From contig OZ037771.1 of the NCBI GenBank assembly GCA_964035545.1, forward strand, positions 5,698,628 to 5,762,627: a stretch of 64,000 bases of DNA, given 5' to 3'. Below, piece after piece: positions 39,274-48,243 of the stretch. The stretch is from Bugula neritina (taxonomy: Eukaryota; Bryozoa; Gymnolaemata; Cheilostomatida; Bugulidae). The number at the start of each line of letters is the position of its first letter. The stretch's first letter is position 1. The notes beneath the pieces were generated by a model that did not search any database, was not told where the DNA came from, and was given only the letters and a program-made list of their open reading frames with translations. The position numbers were made by a program, and so were the translations under genes.

Positions 39274-40107
39274 CAGTAGGATCTTGGGGAAATTTCTTAT
39301 CAACGTCTTCAATCTCAATATTCAGTGAAGGTAGATTAATAAGATTTCACTAGATGTCACCCTTAATATTAGCATTAGATGCTCTATACCTGATACCCAT
39401 CATTTTAGAAGGTCATGTTTCTTAGCTATGATTGGCTAATTGACATTTTAACTGTACAAATATCTCTATGCAGATTAGAGCTGTAGTCAAGCTATCAGCA
39501 GTCTAGTGTAGTACTAATGTATATCATCGAGTTTCTAGAATGTTACAATTACCCTCCAGGTAGTCTCGCAAGGCTGTGACTTTTTTTTAACTTAAGCCCA
39601 CCTTTCTTCTAATACAGAAAGAAGCAGCTACTCATGTAATTATATAAGACCCCTGGTGTTCATATTATAACAGCATCATATAGTCTTTGTTTCTTGTAAC
39701 AGCATTGAGTCAGGCAACTAAAATTGACAACTTATACTCTTATATATTGAGGTTTGATCTTGTTAATTTTTATTTTAATACATAACAAGTATTGCCATAG
39801 TTTGCTTGCAGGTTTATCTTAAAATGTACAATTTTTATAAAAAATAGTTTGTTTAAATACCATGGTGTTATATACATTTAGGAGTGTTCATATTTTAATT
39901 TGTTATGCTATAAAAACCTGTACGTTCACTTTATCCAAAATCAAATTGAACCTTACAGCCATGGTGTATATTTCATATTTAGCATGGAGCATTTCTAATC
40001 TTTATTGTTGGCACTAATTATTGCTAATAATTTATTGATATATTTCAACATAAGAGAGTTAATTATTTAAAAGATTTCTTTTTTTTATTAGATTATTCAT
40101 ATTGCAG
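39274..40107. other. Divergent intergenic region between genes D and E
   Basis: 834 bp separate the D start codon from the E start codon on opposite strands, so both promoters must lie here or in upstream introns. Its 3' end is attgcag directly before the E ATG, which looks like an acceptor. The same region recurs at 51486-52667 in the duplicated unit. Confidence 0.6.
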
Positions 40108-43100
40108 ATGGGTTTTCCAGCAGATCTGTTAACTACTTTGATTCTTGTTGGGCTACTAACGCCATCTGCCTGCTATAACTTCTGTAATAGTTCGAGGAAA
40201 TACTTGTCACTCCACGTCCCTACAAATAGTAAGTTATTTGAGTCAAGCTATTAAATTTATCAGAGTTAAACATTCTTCCAGATGGTAGCATCATTTAAGC
40301 TTTATAAGTTTTTGAAAACTGCAATTTTACATTCCAATTTGCTGCTACACAAGACTATGGCAATTATAATTGTTTTGCTACTTTCTAGGTGACTTTTGGA
40401 ACAGCTTGCTTTGCTACTTTTTTCATAAATTTAACTCAAGATGCATAATAAAGTTTTTATAATAGGTTATTAGGTTGATAATTCAAAATCAATAATAGTA
40501 CCATAAATCAGTGCTATAATATTTTTTTATAATGAAATATACTTTCATAGTGAATTTCAAATCTTTTGATTTGCAAATTATATATTTGTTCAAATTAAAA
40601 ACCATAAAATGCATAAAACTAAAAAATACTGCATTTTTTTTTGTTATATACAACAAAACTTAGTTTTATTTTTACAATAAATTTAGTTTTTCAAAAATTA
40701 TAGTAGGCTACTTCAATCATACTTAAAACTTCAAAAAATTTAATTTGCAATTAATGAATTGCTGATTGTATCATATAACTTAAAATGGAAGTGAAAAACT
40801 TTCAACCTTGAATTTTTATTATAGTCTATACAATCTGTAACAATTTAATAAATATAAATGAGCAAATGTTTTGTGTACTTTTCTTAAACATTAAGGCCTA
40901 GAAATAATTAAATCATCATAGCACTTAAATAGGGTTTGAAATTGCTTAATAACAGAATAGATCTTGGTCTTTGGTATAATGAAACTTATTTTATAGTTAG
41001 AATAATTTTGATTTATGCAATATTTTCTGCATTTATTTAGTTCGACAATTGAAAGTTGGAGACATTAGCATAGTCGCAGGTTTGGGGGACTCTTTTACCG
41101 TAGCCAATGGCGCCAGATCAACTACTCTATTCCGAGTACATGAGGAATATAGAGGAGACTCATTTAGGTGAAAGTTTCGGTCAACTAATCACTTAATTTT
41201 AGATGTTGGTTTGTAGACTTTTATGATTATAAAGTGTGTTTTTGCAATATTTTAGTGCTGGAGGGAGAGGGGCATACGAGTACGGCAGCACCACATTTCC
41301 AAGTGAGTTATAATTAGTTTCTACTAGCCTATGCTGACTAACAGGTAAGTAATTCAGATTCACAAGCAATGCATTAAGTGTGCCAGAAACGGTTTATTGA
41401 TTTGGATAACAACAAATATAAAAAAATATCCTTAATCTCTGGATTTATTGCTCACTTTTTGTCTTGTACTCTTCATCAAAAATAGTTATATGCTGTAGAA
41501 ACAATTAATTTCAACAAAAACAAAAACTTCAAAATTATAACAACACTTACAAATATCAGCTCCTTTGAATCTTTTCATGGCAAGTGAAACTACTAACAAT
41601 CATAATACAATTTAAAGAGTTTCATTTACCAGCCAAAAATTAAATAACAAAAAGCCAAAAAGTTATAGCTGAACACACTGCAAAATGTAGTGTTAACCTA
41701 CCGGGCTAAGCTCTAGCTCCAGAGTGTTCGTTGTTGGCTTTCCTTCGGCTATCACTTGTCAGTAGCTTTAGTACTTGCTAGCTTGTAGCTTGTCAACATC
41801 AGATCATCTTACATGCTCCCTCCTTACAAAAGAGAAGCAGGGCACAAGAGCACATTTTCAGAATGCCAGAACACATATCTATATTATCATCATCATGATG
41901 CTAATAATTCCACATGCCCTTTTCTTTTAAAAGAGAAGTGCAATCAATTCAAACAAAACTAGCTTTCAACTAATGCCCTTGAATACTTAAACTTATTATG
42001 AAGTGGTTCAAAGTGGCTCAGTCCTAGATGTCGAATCCCACCTTCTCGCATTGCTAGCACTGTTGGGAAGAACAATGCCAAATTTGACATTTATCATATT
42101 ATCTGCAAGTGAAGTATATAGCAGCAAGGGTCAAGGCTGACTTCTCTTGCTAGCTTGCAGAGTCTTCTATGAGTTAAACTAAAGAACTCACAGGAGCAGA
42201 CAACATTATTGGCAATGTTGATGTCATGTCAGTACTGAGGTCAAACCTCACATTTATCATATTATCTGAAAGTGAGATGTCGAGGGTCTGCATATAGACT
42301 ACACTCGGCTCACACCCCGTGAAGCAACAGCGAGGGTCACAACTGACTTCTCTCGCCGGCTTACGGAGTCTTCCATGAGTTAAACTCACAGGAGCACACA
42401 ACATTAGCGGTAACTGCTTCTGCCTGTCATTCCTTAGTATTCCACTGCAATAATGTGTTTATATCATTACAGTGAACATCAACACACTTTTCCATATCTA
42501 CAACACACATGTATCATTTTATATCAACATTGTAGATCCAGCAATTTTAACCTAGTAATATCAGCTATACCAAGCAAATTTTCGGTAGAGTTTGCCAATA
42601 CATAAATCTTGGTATCCACAAATCTGTTGAAGTAGCCAATGCAAACCTTAGCTCTGCCTAGCACGTTCACCAAAGACTTATCAACACCTGTAATATGCTT
42701 ATCTGGTTCCTTTAATTTAATGTTCAACTTTTCTGCAGTAGCCTCAGTAAGTGTAGAAACTTCAGACCCAGTATCTAGCAAGAATTCTACACGTCTACCA
42801 CTAACTAATAAAGTCCTTGTTATTTTAGGACTGACATTGTGATTATAAGTCCCATCACTCTTTGTAGAAAACTTCATTGATTTTAGGGAGTCCATAACTC
42901 CGATCCTGTTTTCTCTTTGTTCCACATATCTCTTTTTGTGATGGTATCTTTCGTTATCAGAACAATCTTGAGCAATGTGGCCGAATTCCTTGCACATGTA
43001 GCAACGGGTTTTAGGACAGTTTCTCACATAATGTCCTGTACGGTCACATCTAAAGCATCTGCCATGACTTTTGTAAGCATTTTGCAATTTATAACTACAA

Positions 43101-46100
43101 TGTTGATACGATTAAAATGCCTCTTTTTTCTTTGAAAAAGAGTTGTCTCTATTGATAAAAATTGTCTTATCATAATTAGATCTATGTAGAACTTTATCTC
43201 TTTTCTTACAGTGTTCTGAGCTACCATTAGCTTGGTAAGAATATGTGAGTCTACCAATTGACTGTTCATCTATGCATTCATTGTTTATTGCATTTAAAGC
43301 ATCCTCGGAAAGTTTACTTAAATGTGCAGCACGACTTTTCCTTTTCAGCTGTTCCCAGCTTAGATTAGCATGCTGCAACAAATGTCTACGTAATCCTGCA
43401 TTTCTTAAACCATTAACTGCTAGCGCAACTGCAAATCCCATTCTAACATCATCATTATTGCCAAAGTTTATTGCTCTACTTAGCTTCTCAACTCTTAGCA
43501 AATAATCAATTTCGTTTTCTCCACAAGCTTGGGTCACAGTGACAAACTTCATGGTTTTCACATAAAATGTATCATCTCTATCATAGTGAGATTGCAGTAA
43601 GTCTAAGGCTAACTCATATCCATCATCAGAGTTATTATTTAAATCAAAACCTAATGACTGTAAAGTATCAAGACCTTCTGGCCCTACAGCTCCTAACAGA
43701 GCTAAAAGCTTTCTCCTACCTCTAAATCTGCTAACCTGTTCATCCCCCACTACTTCAAACCCTGCATTAAGGGAAGTAACTTCTATACTCAATTTAAATT
43801 GAATGAGCCATGAGTTCCAAGATTTGGTTATGTTGCTTTCATCCAACTTTAATTTAGGAAAAGCATTAAGGTCTAATTTGATGTCTTCATGAGCCATACT
43901 ACACTTAAGCAGTTTTAATAGAGTAAATAAAACAATTTAATTTTAAGCAGCTATCTCGTGATTATGCACTGTACTCTCAGTTTCTTTCGCCGGCACTCTT
44001 ATTCTGAATCTATTAGTATTATTTGTAAATTGCTCAAAAGTCAACACTCACCACCTTTCTCAACAAGCCTCTCAACTCTTTTTCTCAAATATAAACCTCT
44101 GAAGTCTAGTGAACTCCAAACAACACACTTCTCTTTTTTGTAACTCTTGTCTCCTCAATATCCTGCCGACTGCGCCATGTAGTGTTAACCTACCGGGCTA
44201 AGCTCTAGCTCCAGAGTGTTCGTTGTTGGCTTTCCTTCGGCTATCACTTGTCAGTAGCTTTAGTACTTGCTAGCTTGTAGCTTGTCAACATCAGATCATC
44301 TTACACAAAACAGTATAACTTTAGTGAAATATTGGCTTAGCCAGGATTATCTCCCTTGCACATTAAGTATGTCACATAGTCATTTTGGAAAATAGGAATA
44401 ATGGTTTCAACATATACATATTCAAAGCACTTTAATAGCAAAATATGCTCTTCCAGAGTTTGGAGAGTCAAAAATAAGCTTCTACTGCTGTTTGAGCTAA
44501 CGGCTTCTTCTAAGCTAGTTTGCTTTACTTCATTTATTAACACTATAACAAAAAGCTTTGCTAAAAGCAAAGCCATGTGTCAATATAAAAATGACAACTA
44601 TTCTATGATTTAAATAAATATGAAGATGAAAATTGGCATAACAAAGAACATCATCAGTACATTAAATACTGTAAAATAATTGCCCACACTAGGATTTGAA
44701 CCCGAGTCCTCTGGCTTGCAAGCAAGTGTGCTACCATTACATCACGGAGGCCACTGGGTAAACTCAACACTACATATACCATTGCAAGTCAATATATACA
44801 ATGTGATAAATGAATGAAATGTCTAAATTTGTATTTTCTTGTCACCAATGCAAACTTAAACATTATGTTTTTATATTGTAATGATATTTTGCTAAAGAGT
44901 AACTCTTAAGCTGTTTTACAGATATACTTAGAGTATTTAGTCGTCATTTGTATGGTTATGCTCTTGGTCCAGGAAATGTAACTTCATTTAATGCTAGATT
45001 CAATATGGCCGAGGCTGGAGCTGCCTTCAGGTATTTTTATTACCAAATATGCACTTTACAAGTAGTTTTGTGCAACTGTTCAATATATGTATGTATGTAT
45101 TTGCTATCAATAGATAAGATGAAAGGTAAACAATTTTGTAGTTCTGCACGAAACAGTTATTTTAAAGTCTTATGAAGTCCAAATTTTGATTCCATCTATA
45201 ATTCTCAAAATTTTAATGATTCTCTTAGTTGAAGTTTCAAATATATTTTAGTTTATATGATTAGTGCCTGTAAGCAAACCATATTACATAGTTCAAAAAA
45301 AATAAAATAAAATTAAAAAATTATAGTTTTTCTAGCAGCTGCCTTTTCCTTTCTTATATATAGGAGGTGGCAGCCGTGGTCTTGGGGTTAGAGCGCATAG
45401 CTTGGTAAATTTGAAGACATGGGTTCGAACCCCATTAAAGGCCATTGGTGATGTTAGGAAGAGCATCCAGTTATAATTATTCCTGTGCCGCATCTGAATA
45501 AGTCTTTAGCCTGATTTAACAAAAATACTTTTTTCCATGGATACCGATTCTAAACTTGCATGAGTGAGTTGAGTTACTTGCTTTCTTGCAGGCACATGCC
45601 AGTCCAAGCTCGCAGATTGATCTACAAAATGAAGAATGATCCGTACATCGACTTTCAGAATGACTGGAAAATAGTAAATTTATTTACTGGACAGTATGAT
45701 CAGTGTGTGGCTTGCGCAAACATGGTGAGTATTCCTAATTACTTGATTATCAACTTGCTATATTTGCTTTTAGCTAACCTCTCTTTTCTTGTCCACTTGA
45801 CCTGATGCAGTTTCGCAATTTAATAGAAAAATCTAGTTTACTGAAAGTAAAATACTTCAAAGTCAAATTTTCCCTTATTATTGGTGCCATTATTACCTGT
45901 GCCATTGTTACTTGTGTCATTTTTACCTGTGCCAGGTTTACTTGTGCCATTTTAACCGGACACCATGATATACAAAAACAACAACTAATTGAGCTATCTT
46001 TATAGAATAAATATTCTCCAGAAATTTATAAGAACGCCGTCAGAGAGACCCTGGACATACTCAAGGAAAATCTACCTAGAACTTTGGTTAACCTGATAGA

Positions 46101-48243
46101 ACCTTTTAACTTGGGACTGATAGAGGAACTGATGCGTTTAGACCCCTTCTGTCACTATGCTTCTAGGTATGTAGGCTAATCTATATCTGCAATATGAAAC
46201 TGCAGAGATTGGAGTCATATTATAGCTTTTGTGATGCTGTTGCATCATAATTATGTGTGGCAGTTTGCGAGAATTGTGTATTGTTCTAACTAACAGTATA
46301 CTAAAGTAAGATTTGCACTAAACAAGTGTCACATTTATTGCATATAAGTTACTTGTTTTATATGTAACATTTAATCAGTTTATACTCAAAGTCACAATAA
46401 TCACTTTGAGAATCGGTCTTACCTTCTATATATAATGCTTCTTAAAACGTATGCAAACTTTTTTAGATTTTTAAAATGTGACTGCGACATTTTCCTCAAC
46501 AAAACACAAATGCAACAGTTAGCCAGCGGCTATAGTAGAGCTCTGAGAGATTTGGTCAAAACTGGAAGATATGATGGCAATAATACCTTTGCAGTAGTGC
46601 TCCAACCTTTCTTTAGAAACTTTTCTCTTCCACGAAATGGGGTGAGACTTATGTACTTACATGGTCATCACTTTACTAGCAGAATATACAAATAGTTTTA
46701 GTAGCTGATATACTTACGTGATTCTTACTAATTTTTGCTTGAATACAGAGCATTAGGTATTTGCGATTTAGGAATTGGATTTTTTGGTTGCACTTTTGCG
46801 ACCATTAGAAAATGTCAATTGGGAAACACTTATAATGTGAAAAATGGACAATCCACCAATTGGCATTTGAAAAATGGTATTTATATAAATTGAAGAATAT
46901 TTAACATGGAATAGTCCAGCGGGGTGTTTGGCATTTGCTAAGGTTTGCTTTCAAAAAGGAATAAAATATTCAAATCATCTAGGCTATCATGAGAGTAGAA
47001 TTAATTAAAATATTGCCCACATTTACAATAAGCTATTTTGAACCTGACCAGATGCTTAACACCTATCCAGACTATGCCATGGTAAATTATCATTTATGAA
47101 TGCCATTTTTCAAAGGTCTATTTTCCAGTTTTCCAGTTAATAAATGTCTATTTTAGAGTTGTCTATTGGTAATTTGTTCGTTTTTCAAATAGGTGTTTTC
47201 CAATTAAAATGTTCAAATAGCCATGTCACTAATTGTGCTTGCCAAACGTTTGCTATGTAAGAAACCATATTATGCTTTGGCACATGTTAATAACTACCAT
47301 ATCTTTTCTGTAGCCCCGTGTTCCGGATGCTCTTTTCTTTGCCCGTGATTGCTTTCATTTTGCTTCTTCAGCCCACGGTGTACTTGGCATAGCTTTGTGG
47401 AACTCAATGGTAAGAATACCACTTCTGTCGAAATATCTAAACGTTTGTGATAAAATAGCGCATTATATCAGTATTTAATGTGGGTACAACTTCAAGTATC
47501 ATTTTATCCTGTTTTAATGCTTTATGTTTGCTTCAAATTTGTTTGTGTTTTATTATACATTAATACATTAAAAGAATAATTTGCTTCTGATTGTTGTAAA
47601 CTAACCAATGAGATTTTTTTCGTTACCAAATTTATGAAAATTGTTTGCAAAAGCTGCAATTATACACATATTTATATTATTATTACAGCTAAGCGTGCCT
47701 GCTGACAAAGCTACCAACGTAGATGTTGACGCAAACGTCATGTGTCCGTCTGTAAGTTCCTTTCACCATCTCGCGATAGCCATAGCTTAAAATTGTATCC
47801 ATGTTTTTCATCACTCAGATTTATTAAAATATTATTTACAGTTTTTTGCAAATTTAAAGCAAATTACACGCTGCTTTAGTTGGTAAGCTAGAGCTTCAAT
47901 TTTTGAAGAAGCGTTTTTGAAAACCACTTTGGTAGATCTAATTGCATTCCATTGTTGATTATTACTAAAATTAATTTTTGTATCATGTGGAAATATTATT
48001 TATAAGTGAGCAGATCAATTCAAAATCTTGAAAACATTGTATTGCAAACGCTGTAAATATATCCATTAGAATTAATTAAAGTCTTAAAGTGTTTTTGCAA
48101 TTATTTTTAAACACAACAAATACTACAATTTATAATGAACATAAAACAGTCAAAGGTGCATGCATTGTATAGACTATTAGATTTTTAAAAGTGATATTAT
48201 ATAATATTTATTGTAGACGGAATATATACCCATCAGCAACTAA
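40108..48243 (+). CDS. Phospholipase B1-like secreted GDSL hydrolase, gene E
   Basis: Ten exons: 40108-40228, 41041-41167, 41256-41302, 44922-45030, 45592-45724, 46006-46166, 46467-46641, 47314-47409, 47689-47751 and 48217-48243 (TAA), giving 352 aa. The signal peptide is MGFPADLLTTLILVGLLTPSA or close to it. GLGDS carries Ser58, and RDCFH carries Asp303 and His306, so the triad is complete. The oxyanion Asn is replaced by Tyr170 (GQYD). The exon 2-9 lengths (127, 47, 109, 133, 161, 175, 96, 63) equal those of gene A. It is a recent duplicate of F. Intron 3 is enlarged to 3.6 kb by an LTR element and a tRNA-like insertion, intron 4 holds a SINE and intron 7 a foldback element. The exons themselves are undamaged. 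Confidence 0.9.
41686..41813 (-). repeat. LTR (3' LTR in element sense)
   Basis: 128 bp, identical by eye to 44178-44305. On the minus strand it starts tgtaagatg and ends acactaca. Confidence 0.92.
41814..41826 (-). promoter_or_regulatory. Polypurine tract of the LTR element
   Basis: The minus strand reads taaggagggagca directly against the 3' LTR. Its position and composition fit a plus-strand primer site for reverse transcription. Confidence 0.6.
42055..42410. repeat. Imperfect internal duplication in the LTR element
   Basis: Two copies of about 150 bp lie side by side, both starting catttatcatattatctg (about 42089 and 42250). Both share gacttctc, a gcttgcagagtctt-like block, atgagttaaact and cacaggagca. 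They occupy the region where pol would lie. Confidence 0.6.
42524..43111 (-). CDS. Nucleocapsid zinc knuckles and aspartic protease of the LTR element
   Basis: This frame continues gag in the same phase, directly after one TAA at 43112-43114. It has two CCHC knuckles (CFRCDRTGHYVRNC and CYMCKEFGHIAQDC), then a retropepsin-like LLDTGSEVSTL site with the catalytic DTG. It ends after about 196 codons with no reverse transcriptase attached. Whether the intervening stop is read through or is a disabling mutation cannot be told from sequence alone. Retroelement protein, not a host gene. Confidence 0.8.
   Translation of the reverse strand, partial: SYQHCSYKLQNAYKSHGRCFRCDRTGHYVRNCPKTRCYMCKEFGHIAQDCSDNERYHHKKRYVEQRENRIGVMDSLKSMKFSTKSDGTYNHNVSPKITRTLLVSGRRVEFLLDTGSEVSTLTEATAEKLNIKLKEPDKHITGVDKSLVNVLGRAKVCIGYFNRFVDTKIYVLANSTENLLGIADITRLKLLDLQC
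43112..43897 (-). CDS. gag: Gag-like protein of the LTR element
   Basis: 261 codons from the ATG at 43897 to the TAA at 43112-43114. The pattern is of a capsid-type retrotransposon Gag: an N-terminal domain with a WNSWLIQFK-like helix, a central GxEGLDTLQSLGF region and a basic tail. It begins 262 bases after the primer-binding site. The following in-frame stretch carries the zinc knuckles. Confidence 0.75.
   Translation of the reverse strand: MAHEDIKLDLNAFPKLKLDESNITKSWNSWLIQFKLSIEVTSLNAGFEVVGDEQVSRFRGRRKLLALLGAVGPEGLDTLQSLGFDLNNNSDDGYELALDLLQSHYDRDDTFYVKTMKFVTVTQACGENEIDYLLRVEKLSRAINFGNNDDVRMGFAVALAVNGLRNAGLRRHLLQHANLSWEQLKRKSRAAHLSKLSEDALNAINNECIDEQSIGRLTYSYQANGSSEHCKKRDKVLHRSNYDKTIFINRDNSFSKKKEAF
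44160..44177 (-). promoter_or_regulatory. Primer-binding site (tRNA-Ser type) of the LTR element
   Basis: Directly beside the 5' LTR the minus strand reads TGGCGCAGTCGGCAGGAT. This is complementary to a tRNA 3' end with CCA and close to the tRNA-Ser primer sites of the 17.6/297 group of gypsy elements. Confidence 0.8.
44178..44305 (-). repeat. LTR (5' LTR in element sense)
   Basis: 128 bp, identical by eye to 41686-41813, and followed by the caaaa target duplication at 44306-44310. Confidence 0.92.
44681..44752 (-). tRNA. tRNA-like sequence, GCA (Cys) anticodon position, probably a pseudogene
   Basis: The minus strand shows an A box (tgatgtaatgg), an anticodon loop ttgcaag and a B box (gggttcaaatcc), about 72 nt in all. 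The acceptor and T stems pair only in part, with mismatches at several positions, and the anticodon stem is weak. It is absent from the matching intron of gene F, so it was inserted after the duplication or lost there. It could also be the head of a SINE. Confidence 0.4.
45363..45566 (+). repeat. tRNA-derived SINE in gene E intron 4
   Basis: The tRNA head carries gtcttggggttagagcg (A box) and gggttcgaacccc (B box). The body has ggtgatgttaggaagagcat, then the tail aataagtctttagcctgatt, ending acttgcatgag. It is the best-preserved copy in the window and is shared with gene F at the same intron position. Confidence 0.85.
45876..45957 (+). repeat. 15-16-bp minisatellite in gene E intron 5
   Basis: About five units follow gtgccattnttacct / gtgtcatttttacct. 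They are not present in gene F intron 5, where a (TA)n tract sits instead. Confidence 0.8.
46803..47215. mobile_element. Foldback MITE in gene E intron 7
   Basis: The left arm (gaaaatgtcaattgggaaac, then aaaaatgg and atttaacatgg) is inverted on the right (ccatttttcaaa, ggtgttttccaattaaaatg). Arms are about 150 bp with many mismatches. A better-preserved version lies at the same place in gene F. Confidence 0.65.

Larger units (their letters stand above)
41686..44305 (-). mobile_element. LTR retroelement with Gag and protease only, in gene E intron 3
   Basis: Two identical 128-bp LTRs (41686-41813 and 44178-44305), TG...CA ended, enclose 2364 bp. The 5-bp duplication caaaa flanks the element at 41681-41685 and 44306-44310. 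The coding sense is minus, so the 5' LTR is the right-hand one. A primer-binding site at 44177-44160 matches the 3' end of a tRNA-Ser, and a purine-rich tract precedes the other LTR. Only Gag, zinc knuckles and an aspartic protease are encoded. No reverse transcriptase or integrase is visible in the last 0.7 kb, so it is non-autonomous. The matching intron of gene F lacks it. Identical LTRs indicate recent insertion. Confidence 0.9.

Noticed and set aside
39274-39318. Upstream in-frame ATG of gene D (adds MRLKTLIRNFPKILL)
   Set aside because: It would place the signal peptide internally. The orphan copy has a deletion in this stretch that breaks the extension, so the ATG at 39273 is favoured.
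42639-43135. Plus-strand open frames across the LTR element
   Set aside because: They are shadows of the minus-strand Gag and protease frames, which carry the zinc knuckles and the DTG site.
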